Shown here piece after piece: positions 22,029 to 29,079 of a DNA stretch of 64,000 nt; position 1 is the stretch's first letter, and the number at the start of each line of letters is the position of its first letter. The notes under the pieces were generated by a model. That model was not told the origin of the DNA. It made no database searches and saw only the letters and a list, made by a program, of their open reading frames with translations. Made by a program: the position numbers and the translations under genes. The DNA is from a virus, in IMG/VR virus record IMGVR_UViG_3300027801_002517, positions 93,370 to 157,369 of that record, one strand, 5' to 3'.

Positions 22029-22226
22029 TCACCATCCCAACCAGTTAAGAATGTTCATCGCGAGGTAATTTCCATTACCGTCCGATTCCGCAATTATATC
22101 TTCTTCGTCTATGTCATACAACTCACCAGCCCCCAAAACTTCAACATTCTTGCGATGTGCTTCAAGTTCGGCAATTGCCTCGCCTTGTGATACTTCAGTT
22201 TCTTCGTCGATTTCGTCAAGTCTCAT
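22029..22226 (-). CDS. Small acidic protein (65 aa)
   Basis: The start at 22226 (MRLDEIDEETEVSQ) has GGAGAATTGAG upstream. The chain is highly acidic and helical, ending MNILNWLGW. It follows the gene at 22271-22498 on one transcript. Function unknown. Confidence 0.55.
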   Translation of the reverse strand: MRLDEIDEETEVSQGEAIAELEAHRKNVEVLGAGELYDIDEEDIIAESDGNGNYLAMNILNWLGW

Positions 22227-22270
22227 CTCAATTCTCCACAGGATAAGGGGGATTTTCAAACAACACTCTA

Positions 22271-22498
22271 TCATTCTCTTTCTTCAATGTCTATTTCGAG
22301 ATAATCCCCGTCAAGGGAATCTCGTTGGGCATCGATCACATTATCAAGAATGTAATCCCCACGATCATCTTCGTCAAGTGCCAACCACTGTTTGCCGTCG
22401 ATAGTTTCCGGTCCTTCACTATCACCAATCTTGAAAAACAAAGTCTTGTCAGGATCTGCCACGACCCAACCAGAGAACTCAACCACAATGTTACTCAT
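22271..22498 (-). CDS. Small acidic protein (75 aa)
   Basis: The start at 22498 (MSNIVVEFSGWVV) has GGAGATTTTGAG upstream. The protein has alternating strands then an acidic end (GDYLEIDIEERE). A promoter lies 35-62 bases upstream. No family is recognised. Confidence 0.6.
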   Translation of the reverse strand: MSNIVVEFSGWVVADPDKTLFFKIGDSEGPETIDGKQWLALDEDDRGDYILDNVIDAQRDSLDGDYLEIDIEERE

Positions 22499-22532
22499 CT
22501 CAAAATCTCCAATAGGGGTAAAGGGATACTCC

Positions 22533-22560
22533 ATTATATCATATATCGTCAATAGAGCAA
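22533..22560 (-). promoter_or_regulatory. Sigma70-type promoter
   Basis: Minus strand: TTGCTC (22555-22560), 16 bp, perfect TATAAT (22533-22538), upstream of the gene at 22271-22498. Confidence 0.6.
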
Positions 22561-22597
22561 GCCCAACAGTACACTAATTAACAAGATAACACGAATT

Positions 22598-22684
22598 GAT
22601 GTAAGTCGTTTGGTGGTAAGGAGTTAGGGAAATCGGGGCGGGCCGCGTCGGCCCTAAGTCCTTTGGTGGCAAGGGTTTAGGTCA
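22598..22684. repeat. Dispersed double-hairpin repeat, copy R1
   Basis: Two hairpins flank a GC-rich core. The first is GTAAGTCGTT...AAGGAGTTAG. The second, CCTAAGTCCTT...AAGGGTTTAGG, pairs over 11 bp with two G-U pairs when read on the plus strand. It lies between a transcription terminator and the next promoter. Confidence 0.75.
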
Positions 22685-22702
22685 ATTACTATTTTAAAGA
22701 AA

Positions 22703-22740
22703 TAAGAAAACCCCGCCCGGCGAACGACAACCGGGCAGGG
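22703..22740 (-). terminator. Rho-independent terminator after the DUF932 gene
   Basis: Minus strand: a 10-bp GC-rich stem CCCTGCCCGG/CCGGGCGGGG with a 10-base loop is followed by TTTTC. It lies 16 bases past the stop codon. Confidence 0.8.
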
Positions 22741-22755
22741 CACCCCTATTCTCAA

Positions 22756-23646
22756 CTATGCGATCAGTTCCAGAGCCAGTTTCTCAGCTTTGTGAACAGC
22801 CTGAGAATTCCCAGCTTTGAGAACCCTGTCGAAATCATTGTTGAATGACTTGCGTCGAGTTGCATCGTGCTGCTCGTATCCCTGCACGGCATTGTATGCA
22901 AGCCATGCGTTGGGATTCCGCAGGTCGAAATCGACGTTACTACGCCGCATCTCACCACTCAAACGCTTGAGAATCAATTCTGTACGATTCTTGTGAACCG
23001 TCACCGCACGTTTGCCAGCATCCTCGACAGGCTCTGGATAGATCTCATTCAAGAAATCTCGCATGTCAACTGTCTGTTGACTCATTTGCTTGATCATGGC
23101 AGTCAGATCGCACCACGATTCTTTGAGCATTGAGAATGCTCCGATCAGTTCATCCATTTGACCACGAAGACCAGAAGTGTGACGAATTGATCGAGAAAAC
23201 GACTCGACAGATTTCATCATTGACAGATTCAAACACATGTCACGGAAGAATCCAATCTCAGCTTTGAAGCCTCGACCATCATAACCACCGTTGACCATGA
23301 ATCGCGGGAAGATGTTGTCACCACCGGCAACATTGAACATATCACGACGATCCTCATTCGAAGGTGCAAATTGAACAAAATGACCATTGCGAAAGTGGCA
23401 ACGGACATTTGTATCACCGTCGAACGCTTCGGCAGCGGCTTCAGTGATTGCCAAAATGTCATCCGTATTGTGCGGAACATATCGGGCAGAAACTGATTTG
23501 CCAACACATTCGCTGTTGTCAGATCGGAACAATCCGAAATGAGGCGTTCGCATATTGTCGGGGCCGTACAGTGGAAACTTGTCAACCGAAAAGTTGAAAG
23601 TGTTCTGGACGGTTTCCAGTGCGGTGTCAGTTGTTAAAGTCGTCAT
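22756..23646 (-). CDS. DUF932-family phage/plasmid protein
   Basis: About 296 residues. DUF932 features are visible: an N-terminal ligand-like region, then VSARYVPHNTDDILAITE, a central NIFPRFMVNGGYDGRGFKA and a helical C-terminal half with RHTSGL and AWLAYNAVQGYEQH. The family is widespread in phages and plasmids, and its biochemical role is unknown. The start at 23646 (MTTLTTDTALE) has GGAGAACGTAGA upstream. It is a single-gene unit with its own promoter and terminator. Its codon use looks more GC-rich than the 0-20 kb genes. Confidence 0.8.
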   Translation of the reverse strand: MTTLTTDTALETVQNTFNFSVDKFPLYGPDNMRTPHFGLFRSDNSECVGKSVSARYVPHNTDDILAITEAAAEAFDGDTNVRCHFRNGHFVQFAPSNEDRRDMFNVAGGDNIFPRFMVNGGYDGRGFKAEIGFFRDMCLNLSMMKSVESFSRSIRHTSGLRGQMDELIGAFSMLKESWCDLTAMIKQMSQQTVDMRDFLNEIYPEPVEDAGKRAVTVHKNRTELILKRLSGEMRRSNVDFDLRNPNAWLAYNAVQGYEQHDATRRKSFNNDFDRVLKAGNSQAVHKAEKLALELIA

Positions 23647-23700
23647 TCTACGTTCTCCAAAAAAGGGGTTGTTTGCGACTCGTTGTCGCGTCATACAGGT

Positions 23701-23729
23701 ATTATACCTTAATTATCGGCAGTTGTATA
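23701..23729 (-). promoter_or_regulatory. Sigma70-type promoter for the DUF932 gene
   Basis: Minus strand: TATACA (23724-23729), 17 bp, perfect TATAAT (23701-23706). Confidence 0.65.
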
Positions 23730-23820
23730 GCTCAGCCTTAGTGATTAGGGCTTATTTCTCAAAGTTTTCCAAAGTATTTCGGCGGCAATCGGTAAAGATA
23801 GGGCAAGACATCCCAGAATC

Positions 23821-23910
23821 GTCGTAAGTCGTTGGTATCAAAGGAGTTACGACGCTCGCAGCCCGCCCCCGGCGTCCTAACCCCTTGCGGGGTAAGGACT
23901 TACGGCGACG
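23821..23910. repeat. Dispersed double-hairpin repeat, copy R2
   Basis: GTCGTAAGTCGTTGG...AAAGGAGTTACGAC, a CCCGCCCCCGG core and CCTAACCCCTTG...AAGGACTTACGG. Its second half is inverted relative to R1. It lies between the DUF932 promoter and the next gene. Confidence 0.75.
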
Positions 23911-23918
23911 TTTTGCTG

Positions 23919-24158
23919 TCATTCCTCCCAGATTAAGTCATCGTCCGTAATTTCCCCATTCTCGTCATCCACCCCAAACAGAGTATCCCAACAATCCCCA
24001 CAAGTTCCCGAAATTAGTAATTCCCTCTCATCTTCAGTAAGATAATACAAAACATCCTGAATCAATTCACCCTCCTGCCATTCCTTGTAGTCCGATGGTT
24101 TTACCCGAATACTATGTGCATTCGAACATTTCCAACATTCTACTTTGACATTATCCAT
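23919..24158 (-). CDS. Small zinc-finger-like protein (79 aa)
   Basis: Two Cys pairs (VECWKCSN and CGDCW) about 45 residues apart could bind one zinc. The rest is acidic. The start at 24158 (MDNVKVECW) has AGGTGATGCA upstream. A longer start at 24191 is less likely because of the overlap with the small gene 24172-24264. Confidence 0.6.
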   Translation of the reverse strand: MDNVKVECWKCSNAHSIRVKPSDYKEWQEGELIQDVLYYLTEDERELLISGTCGDCWDTLFGVDDENGEITDDDLIWEE

Positions 24159-24171
24159 TGCATCACCTGTT

Positions 24172-24264
24172 TTATTCATTGTCAGAATCATTGTACTTTA
24201 CTCCAAAAATTACCACTGCGAACATAATAAAAATACACAAAAACAAATCACCGGCATTTTTCAT
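24172..24264 (-). CDS. Tiny membrane peptide (30 aa)
   Basis: MKNAGDLFL then one hydrophobic helix (CIFIMFAVVIFGV) and a short polar tail. The ATG overlaps the stop of the GP88 gene as ATGA, so it is probably coupled. Function unknown. Confidence 0.45.
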   Translation of the reverse strand: MKNAGDLFLCIFIMFAVVIFGVKYNDSDNE

Positions 24265-25031
24265 GCGGTTTGTGCCTTCCCATAGCTAAACCTCTTTCCA
24301 TCTTTTTTGAGTTGCTTGATTGCGTCCGCTGCCTCAGATCCTTTCGGTTGAATGCCATGAATAATAAGGGCAAAATCATCATTTCCCCAAAACGGATTTG
24401 CTGCGTGTGTGTCATCGTGATCGACTTCCAAACCCAGCATATCGGCTTCCTCATAAGAGAACACTACTTTCGCAGATCGTAGACCATAGTCTACAATCAT
24501 ATCGTCACGGCGTCCACCATAACTTGCGGTAAGAATCAGATTATCGGGAATAATTTCCAGATTATCAACCCAATAAGGTAAAGACTTAGTATAAGCATAG
24601 AACAATCGGTCTGGATTCATGATTGCCGTTCTAATCCATGCTTCAAAGTATGCCGGGCTGAAGAAATCACCAGCAACGTGAATTCGGCAGATTCCCAGAT
24701 TCTTCGGCATCTGGTCACGAATAATCGAAACCATCTCACCAGCAGACTTACCACGCAAATTGTCAAAATTCTTCTTGCGAGAATTGTACACGTTCGTATA
24801 TGTGGCTTCCTGTGATGCACTGAAACAGCGAAATTCTGTTTTCTTGCCGTCCACAACTTTCCGCTTACCATCTACAATTTTTACCTTACTCAAACATTGT
24901 TCAGCAAACGGACACGAGTGACCAGACAATAGATCGAACGAATAAACTTTACGCTTATTCTCAAGATATACTTGCAGATCAGGATGATCGACCATTGCTT
25001 GCAATTTGTTGTTGGCTTTTGAGAATGACAT
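24261..25031 (-). CDS. GP88-family phage protein
   Basis: 256 residues matching the mycobacteriophage gene-88 type pattern: LLSGHSCPFAEQCLSK with two Cys, TEFRCFSASQEA, ICRIHVAGDFFSPAYFEAWI, LFYAYTKSLPYWV, LTASYGGRRDD, EVDHDDTHAA, FALIIHGIQPKGSEAA. The conserved Cys and the barrel-like order of strands suggest a radical-SAM-like or metal enzyme, but that is my inference and no function is established. GGAGGAGCGACT precedes the ATG. Confidence 0.85.
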   Translation of the reverse strand: MSFSKANNKLQAMVDHPDLQVYLENKRKVYSFDLLSGHSCPFAEQCLSKVKIVDGKRKVVDGKKTEFRCFSASQEATYTNVYNSRKKNFDNLRGKSAGEMVSIIRDQMPKNLGICRIHVAGDFFSPAYFEAWIRTAIMNPDRLFYAYTKSLPYWVDNLEIIPDNLILTASYGGRRDDMIVDYGLRSAKVVFSYEEADMLGLEVDHDDTHAANPFWGNDDFALIIHGIQPKGSEAADAIKQLKKDGKRFSYGKAQTA

Positions 25032-25058
25032 AGTCGCTCCTCCAATAGGGGAAAAGTG

Positions 25059-25517
25059 TTACGCGGTGAATTGTACCACAACTTCGGAACCATAGCAATG
25101 GCCAATGGCCATATCCACGAATTTTGCACGTTCTATAGGTTCTCCGTTCGTATTTGCCAACACAAACGAATCGTATTTGTACGGGTTATAGGTGACTGGC
25201 TTGAAAGGTAGCGGCAACCGATTTTCCCACTGCTGTTTTGGATCACACCAAAAACCACGAACAAACGCATGAACATTCTTTTGAGCATTCTTCAACACTC
25301 GCAAACGTCCGGCTTGTGACACTATAAACTCAGCATCCTGCAAACAAATGTAATCTGTGTGAAATTGAACAATTCTGTTCTGCCGGATTGACCAGCAATC
25401 TTTGTGGAGATTTTTGTAAACTTCAATCGGTTTACTGAAATCCAGTTTGGTGCGACATAACTCAGCAAGTCTAGAATCCGTCTTATGAACATTAATACAA
25501 TGAGTTTTACGCGGCAT
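25059..25517 (-). CDS. Conserved phage protein (152 aa)
   Basis: Pattern FSKPIEVYKNLHKDCWSIRQ, CLQDAEFIVSQAGRLRVLK and KNVHAFVRGFW is one I associate with unnamed phage genes often near GP88-type genes. Function unknown. It is preceded by a consensus promoter and is not closely packed with its upstream neighbour. Confidence 0.65.
   Translation of the reverse strand: MPRKTHCINVHKTDSRLAELCRTKLDFSKPIEVYKNLHKDCWSIRQNRIVQFHTDYICLQDAEFIVSQAGRLRVLKNAQKNVHAFVRGFWCDPKQQWENRLPLPFKPVTYNPYKYDSFVLANTNGEPIERAKFVDMAIGHCYGSEVVVQFTA
25070..25098 (-). promoter_or_regulatory. Sigma70-type promoter inside the preceding gene's end
   Basis: Minus strand: TTGCTA (25093-25098), 17 bp, TACAAT (25070-25075). It overlaps the last codons of the gene at 25059-25517 and would serve the GP88 gene. 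Confidence 0.55.
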
Positions 25518-25549
25518 GGTCGTTCTCCGTTGAGGCTAAGATACTCCCC

Positions 25550-25578
25550 ATTATATCATATCGTCCATATGATGTCAA
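25550..25578 (-). promoter_or_regulatory. Near-perfect sigma70 promoter
   Basis: Minus strand: TTGACA (25573-25578), 17 bp, TATAAT (25550-25555), all consensus, upstream of the gene at 25059-25517. Confidence 0.85.
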
Positions 25579-25711
25579 GGACTTTAGTCAAAATTGGCTA
25601 ACTCGCTAACTCACTGGCTGTACTATAAAAACGCAACCCTTTAGGGTTAGATGGGACATCCCACACAATAGCAGGTGTGGTGCGAATGCCCAAGTTCTCA
25701 AAAATAACAAT
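25579..25711. other. Non-coding gap with short hairpins
   Basis: No gene is seen. AACCCT-TTAGGGTT, TGGGA-CA-TCCCA and CACAC...TGTG follow one another at about 25630-25680, so part may be transcribed RNA or a terminator for something read rightward. Confidence 0.35.
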
Positions 25712-25801
25712 CGACGTAAGTGTATGGTATCAAAGGACTTACGACAAAACCGGCCCGCCCCGCCCGCCCTAACCCCTTACGGGGCAGGGACTTACGGCGA
25801 C
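25712..25801. repeat. Dispersed double-hairpin repeat, copy R3
   Basis: CGACGTAAGTGTATGG...AAAGGACTTACG, a CGGCCCGCCCCGCCC core and CCTAACCCCTTAC...GGGACTTACGG. Same arrangement as R2. Confidence 0.75.
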
Positions 25802-25811
25802 ACAACACAAT

Positions 25812-26006
25812 TTACATGTCAACAATTTTCTTGGTCGAGAAACAGCGGGTGCCACCCCGAACCTCGTCAACGGTCAGATATGGACCATTCGGCCCCTTAC
25901 CCTTACCAACCACAACACCACTTACATTCCGAAGAATGTTAAACTTTCCATGTCGTGGATACATAAACTTTACAGTGCTACCAATTCGCTTGTGTGTCTT
26001 AATCAT
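25812..26006 (-). CDS. Small beta-rich protein (64 aa)
   Basis: Alternating strands with Gly turns (GSTVKFMYP, SGVVVGKGKGPNGPYLTVDE) suggest a small SH3-like barrel. Two residues of overlap (TAATG) link it to the gene at 26006-26146, which looks like the same kind of fold. Function unknown. Confidence 0.6.
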   Translation of the reverse strand: MIKTHKRIGSTVKFMYPRHGKFNILRNVSGVVVGKGKGPNGPYLTVDEVRGGTRCFSTKKIVDM

Positions 26007-26146
26007 TAAACTTCTCTTTCTACGGTTTTAAAAGATACTTTAAACTCATTTCCTGCCTTCTTAATCATAACACCGTCGTGCAGGATTTTAACAACGGTGC
26101 CAATCTCTAGCTCAGTTCCTACTTTAATTATTGGTGTCTGATTCAA
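26006..26146 (-). CDS. Tiny beta-rich protein (46 aa), TTG start
   Basis: MNQTPIIKVGTELEIGTVVK followed by ILHDGVMIKKAGNEF and KVSFKTVEREV, a KOW/SH3-like strand pattern. The likely start is a TTG with GAGGAG five bases upstream, inside the end of the gene at 26124-26342. Below normal calling length. Confidence 0.5.
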   Translation of the reverse strand: MNQTPIIKVGTELEIGTVVKILHDGVMIKKAGNEFKVSFKTVEREV

Positions 26147-26342
26147 ACTCACTCCTCATTAAAAATTGTGCTTGTTGTTCTTCCAATAACTCCATTGGAA
26201 TAAAGTCCGGAAACATTTTTACCGCCCAATTTGCAGCCTCTGAGTTATCGACGAATAACCTTTCATCAAATGAGTCGCAAGGTGGCTTTACAAGTATTTC
26301 ACTTCCCGTCGATGGTCGGATAAATTTGATATGTGTATACAT
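26124..26342 (-). CDS. Hypothetical protein (72 aa)
   Basis: A short strand-rich N-terminus (THIKFIRPSTGSEILVK) and a helical C-terminus (MELLEEQQAQFLMRSEF). No family is recognised. It lies between the exported protein gene and the TTG-start gene. Confidence 0.55.
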   Translation of the reverse strand: MYTHIKFIRPSTGSEILVKPPCDSFDERLFVDNSEAANWAVKMFPDFIPMELLEEQQAQFLMRSEFESDTNN

Positions 26343-26351
26343 TCTGTAACC

Positions 26352-26591
26352 TTAAAAGTATTGTGGCAAATCGCCTAACATCATAGTTTTCTTTGGTTGT
26401 TCTTTTATAATGATTGTTGGCCAAACGTAGTATGCTGGTCTGTGCATTCGGTATTGTGGAAAGTTAGTATAACCGCCGATCCAACTATAAAACACAGGCA
26501 CAGGTTGAACATAGATCTTTTCAGGTTCTGCTGATTCAGCAATTCCACCCATGATACAAAACAAAGCAATAGAAAGCAAGAGATTTTTCAT
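26352..26591 (-). CDS. Small exported protein (79 aa), aromatic-rich
   Basis: MKNLLLSIALFCIMGGIAES is a signal peptide with a likely cut before AEP. The mature part is rich in Tyr, Pro and Trp (VPVFYSWIGGYTNFPQYRM, RPAYYVWP). It resembles the exported protein at 7631-7981 in style. Role unknown. It overlaps a tiny membrane gene by 4 bases. Confidence 0.6.
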   Translation of the reverse strand: MKNLLLSIALFCIMGGIAESAEPEKIYVQPVPVFYSWIGGYTNFPQYRMHRPAYYVWPTIIIKEQPKKTMMLGDLPQYF

Positions 26592-26659
26592 GGTTCGCGG
26601 GTTTCTCTAATAATGTACAGGAATGCCACTAGTGGCAGAAGTGAAAGCAAAACGGTCAT
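26588..26659 (-). CDS. Tiny membrane peptide (23 aa)
   Basis: MTVLLSLLPLVAFLYIIRET followed by REP and stop. The stop overlaps the next start as ATGA. The ribosome site (GAGGAATAA) is far from the ATG. Low certainty. Confidence 0.35.
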   Translation of the reverse strand: MTVLLSLLPLVAFLYIIRETREP

Positions 26660-26667
26660 AATAATAA

Positions 26668-26898
26668 TTATTCCTCATTTTCTTTTGCTTCAATCGCTTC
26701 CAAATCACTTTTCAGACTTTCCAACTCACGTTTCTTGTCGTTCTTGATTCGGTTCAGCAAACTATCAGCCAGAATCTGTTTGTCTGAAATTGACATAGGC
26801 ACGATGACTGTACTGCCGTCTTCACAACAAATCTCTAAGTTACTCCAACAAGTAATGTGCTTCACGTTTCCAACAGTGTACGTCGTTTCAATCTTCAT
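26668..26898 (-). CDS. Hypothetical protein (76 aa)
   Basis: The start at 26898 (MKIETTYTVGN) has GGAGATTGAGAAG upstream. Two Cys (CWSNLEICC) and an acidic coiled-coil C-terminus (LKSDLEAIEAKENEE) are the visible features. A consensus promoter lies 36-64 bases upstream. Function unknown. Confidence 0.6.
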   Translation of the reverse strand: MKIETTYTVGNVKHITCWSNLEICCEDGSTVIVPMSISDKQILADSLLNRIKNDKKRELESLKSDLEAIEAKENEE

Positions 26899-26933
26899 CT
26901 TCTCAATCTCCAAAGTAAGGTTTGTGAGTGTGT

Positions 26934-26962
26934 ATTGTAACACACTCAAAAGACAATGTCAA
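26934..26962 (-). promoter_or_regulatory. Sigma70-type promoter of the TACAAT array
   Basis: Minus strand: TTGACA (26957-26962), 17 bp, TACAAT (26934-26939), then ACACACTCACAAACC. The downstream element recurs at several promoters here. Confidence 0.85.
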
Positions 26963-27011
26963 GTCTATTCCCAAAAGTTTCCAAGTTCAAATGAAAAACT
27001 AATCGAACCAA

Positions 27012-27037
27012 GAAAGACCCCCGAAGGGCGGGGTCTT
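27012..27037 (-). terminator. Rho-independent terminator
   Basis: Minus strand: 7-bp stem AGACCCC/GGGGTCT followed by TTTC. It lies 20 bases past the stop of the gene at 27057-27224. Confidence 0.7.
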
Positions 27038-27056
27038 AATTGTAACACATCCAATC

Positions 27057-27224
27057 TCAAAAGTCAAGTTCAGCGGCCATCAAATCCGCCAGATTGTCAA
27101 GTTCTTCCTGAAATTCTCTTTTCCGTCCGTCTTCCCATTCCTGCATGAATGCCATTTCTTCCATGTTGAAACAAAGTTGCTCGTTTGGGGTTTCTTCGCA
27201 CTGAATCTCATCAAAACTGTTCAT
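27057..27224 (-). CDS. Small acidic protein (55 aa)
   Basis: MNSFDEIQCEETPNEQLCFN followed by an acidic helical chain ending MAAELDF. AAGGATTGACACG precedes the ATG. It has its own promoter and terminator, the single-gene layout of this region. Just under the usual calling length. Function unknown. Confidence 0.6.
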   Translation of the reverse strand: MNSFDEIQCEETPNEQLCFNMEEMAFMQEWEDGRKREFQEELDNLADLMAAELDF

Positions 27225-27258
27225 CGTGTCAATCCTTCAAGTTGAAAAGTGTCTGAGT

Positions 27259-27287
27259 ATTGTATCAGAACTCGCCTGATGTATCAA
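27259..27287 (-). promoter_or_regulatory. Sigma70-type promoter
   Basis: Minus strand: TTGATA (27282-27287), 17 bp, TACAAT (27259-27264). The -35 box overlaps the last codons of the next upstream gene. Confidence 0.8.
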
Positions 27288-27475
27288 GCCCGATCTGTGT
27301 ATTTTTTCCAAACTTTCTTGATATATTTTTCAGAGCCGAAATGATGACATCCTACTGGCTCATCATTATGATTTATCCTGATGGCCCACTTTTTGCCGTA
27401 GTTGTAGAGTTTATAATCCCAGCCAGCGAGATGATCTGGAGCCGTTGCGACGATTTTGGTTGTGTTGTTTTTCAT
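27284..27475 (-). CDS. Small basic protein (63 aa), likely leaderless mRNA
   Basis: Alpha/beta protein with WDYKLYNYGKKWAIRIN and KKVWKKYTDRA. The ATG begins 7 bases after the -10 box of its promoter, where transcription should start, so the mRNA probably has no leader and no Shine-Dalgarno. Function unknown. Confidence 0.6.
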   Translation of the reverse strand: MKNNTTKIVATAPDHLAGWDYKLYNYGKKWAIRINHNDEPVGCHHFGSEKYIKKVWKKYTDRA

Positions 27476-27481
27476 AGTTGT

Positions 27482-27510
27482 ATTATACTACTATTATCGT
27501 CCAAAGTCAA
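27482..27510 (-). promoter_or_regulatory. Sigma70-type promoter
   Basis: Minus strand: TTGACT (27505-27510), 17 bp, perfect TATAAT (27482-27487). Confidence 0.85.
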
Positions 27511-27558
27511 TGCTGTTCATTACAAAAACACACAAATAATTAAAAGTTTTTAGATATT

Positions 27559-27644
27559 GACGTAAGTCGTTACTACCAAAGGACTTAGGAATTTTGGGGC
27601 CGGGCTTCCTCGCCGTAAGTCGTTTGATACCAAGGGTTTACGTC
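27559..27644. repeat. Dispersed double-hairpin repeat, copy R4
   Basis: GACGTAAGTCGTTACTACC...AAAGGACTTAGG, a GGGGCCGGGC core and CCGTAAGTCGTTTG...AAGGGTTTACGTC. Lies between a stop codon and the next promoter. Confidence 0.75.
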
Positions 27645-27672
27645 AGCCGATCCGATTCCTTTAGGTGAGACA

Positions 27673-27786
27673 TTAGTGTAGGACAATTATTTCGAGAGCG
27701 ATTCCAGCCAGTGCGATTGTAGCACCAGTCAGGAAGAATCCAACCGCAACCGATACGGCAAATACTAGGTCAGGACTGTTTTTCAT
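27673..27786 (-). CDS. Tiny membrane protein (37 aa)
   Basis: MKNSPDLVFAVSVAVGFFLT and a second half also hydrophobic (GATIALAGIALEIIVLH), long enough for one or two spans. AAAGGAAAAACAAA precedes the ATG, the ribosome cassette common to 27-29.6 kb. Function unknown. Confidence 0.55.
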   Translation of the reverse strand: MKNSPDLVFAVSVAVGFFLTGATIALAGIALEIIVLH

Positions 27787-27855
27787 TTTGTTTTTCCTTT
27801 GAGGGTGTGTGGGGTGCCATTGTTATCCTGTCTGGCTTCAGGTGTTGGTCGAATG

Positions 27856-28092
27856 CTATTCGCAACCGTATCGGTCACATTGTCGTTGTACCATGTCAGA
27901 GTATTTCTTGCGGCCTGCGACCCACTCGGGATCAGTACAACGCCAGCAACTAAACTCGTCATCGTAGGCGATTGCTTTAGCACCTTGCAGCCACATAAAA
28001 GCCAGCATTTCCCGAATGCTCAAGAAAACGCGGTTTCCGTCTTTGTTTGGGATTTCGCAGGAAAATCGGTCGTTCCAAGATACTCCAGCCAT
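27856..28092 (-). CDS. Hypothetical protein (78 aa)
   Basis: Cys- and Trp-rich C-terminal half (FSCWRCTDPEWVAGRKKY, CDRYGC), a possible zinc site. It has a promoter of the TACAAT type 42-71 bases upstream. The ribosome site is weak (AGAAAGTAGAACA). The frame at 27783-27983 is a shadow. Confidence 0.55.
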   Translation of the reverse strand: MAGVSWNDRFSCEIPNKDGNRVFLSIREMLAFMWLQGAKAIAYDDEFSCWRCTDPEWVAGRKKYSDMVQRQCDRYGCE

Positions 28093-28133
28093 TGTTCTAC
28101 TTTCTGTTTTTCGTTCGTTGTTTGTGAGAGTGT

Positions 28134-28163
28134 ATTGTACCAGATAAGAGGTGGAAAATGCAA
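28134..28163 (-). promoter_or_regulatory. Sigma70-type promoter
   Basis: Minus strand: TTGCAT (28158-28163), 18 bp, TACAAT (28134-28139), then ACACTCTCACAAACAACG. Confidence 0.65.
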
Positions 28164-28176
28164 GGTCAATTGCAGG

Positions 28177-28449
28177 CTAATTATAAACATGGTCAAGAGA
28201 ATCGGCGAATCCTGAGACTTCGTCGCCATCCTGATCGTTTCCGAAAAACTCGCCTGTAGTGGGATTGACTTCGTCAACGTGAATCCATCGGCCTTCGAAA
28301 ACCGCATCCTGTCCAGCTTCAATACCCCAGTTCGGTGTAACTTCTTCGTTGGCCGTTTCGGCCTTCTTCGCTGTCCAGCGTGCTTGGCGACGTGCCCATT
28401 TACGGGCGGTTGCTTCTTTGATTTTGATTGCTTGCTCTTGACTTGTCAT
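28177..28449 (-). CDS. Hypothetical protein with basic helical N-terminus (90 aa)
   Basis: The start at 28449 (MTSQEQAIKIKE) has AAAGGAAACAAG upstream. An ATG at 28479 would be leaderless, so both forms are possible. The N-terminus is a basic helix (ATARKWARRQARWTAKK) and the C-terminus is acidic. A role in binding DNA or a host protein is possible but unproven. Confidence 0.6.
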   Translation of the reverse strand: MTSQEQAIKIKEATARKWARRQARWTAKKAETANEEVTPNWGIEAGQDAVFEGRWIHVDEVNPTTGEFFGNDQDGDEVSGFADSLDHVYN

Positions 28450-28485
28450 CTTGTTTCCTTTTGTGTTGTTGTTTGTCATACGTGT

Positions 28486-28514
28486 ATTGTACTATAATTA
28501 TCGACACACGTAAA
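28486..28514 (-). promoter_or_regulatory. Sigma70-type promoter
   Basis: Minus strand: TTTACG (28509-28514), 17 bp, TACAAT (28486-28491). Confidence 0.7.
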
Positions 28515-28591
28515 GCCTGTCATCAGCATATGGGCGTTAATTTCCAAAGTATTCCAAAGTATTTATGGCATGGAATTTGCTTGCGGAAAAT

Positions 28592-28678
28592 TGACATAAC
28601 CCGTTGCTACCAAAGGACTTACGTCGCCGGGGGCGGGCCTTCCGTGTCGTAAGTCGTTACTGTGTAAGGGTTTACGTC
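28592..28678. repeat. Dispersed double-hairpin repeat, copy R5
   Basis: GACATAACCCGTTGC...AAAGGACTTACGTC, a CCGGGGGCGGGCC core and TCGTAAGTCGTTAC...AAGGGTTTACGTC. Confidence 0.75.
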
Positions 28679-28709
28679 GGCTTAGCTGATTCCTTTGGGT
28701 AGGACAGCT

Positions 28710-28796
28710 CTACCCTGTCGAGATAGTAGCGAAGATTATTGCAATTATTATTCCTGAGAATACAGCAATGGTTTCAATCCTGTTTTGCTTACTCAT
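28710..28796 (-). CDS. Tiny membrane peptide (28 aa)
   Basis: MSKQNRIETIAVFSGIIIAI followed by IFATISTG and stop, one membrane helix. GGAG six bases upstream overlaps the end of the preceding gene. Function unknown. Confidence 0.5.
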   Translation of the reverse strand: MSKQNRIETIAVFSGIIIAIIFATISTG

Positions 28797-28799
28797 ACC

Positions 28800-29015
28800 C
28801 TACTCCGCTGCTGTGCCGAATTGTTCACAGTAGCTGTCAAATGCTGCGAGGTATCCGGTGTCAACATTCTCAATGCTCTGGATTGGTTGAGCAGGATAAA
28901 AGGGATTGTAATTGAAAGTCTGATTGACAAAATCAATCTGATCTTCCCGAACACTTTGGTGATTCATTACCTGATCAGTGTCGAGATACTTAGCAATTAC
29001 GTTGAAGCGTTTCAT
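28800..29015 (-). CDS. Hypothetical protein (71 aa)
   Basis: Starts MKRFNVIAKYLDTDQ and is Asn, Gln and aromatic-rich. AAAGGAAATAAC precedes the ATG. Its promoter is embedded in the end of the upstream gene. The neighbouring gene also begins MKRF, perhaps only by chance. Function unknown. Confidence 0.6.
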   Translation of the reverse strand: MKRFNVIAKYLDTDQVMNHQSVREDQIDFVNQTFNYNPFYPAQPIQSIENVDTGYLAAFDSYCEQFGTAAE

Positions 29016-29050
29016 GTTATTTCCTTTGGTGGTGTGTTGTGTGAGAGTGT

Positions 29051-29079
29051 ATTCTACAGTTCAAAGCAGCGAATGTCAA
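29051..29079 (-). promoter_or_regulatory. Sigma70-type promoter overlapping a stop codon
   Basis: Minus strand: TTGACA (29074-29079), 17 bp, TAGAAT (29051-29056). The TAG of the -10 box is the stop codon of the gene at 29054-29233. Confidence 0.8.

Noticed and set aside
27783-27983. Minus-strand frame of 66 residues
   Set aside because: Overlaps two better-supported frames (27673-27786 and 27856-28092).
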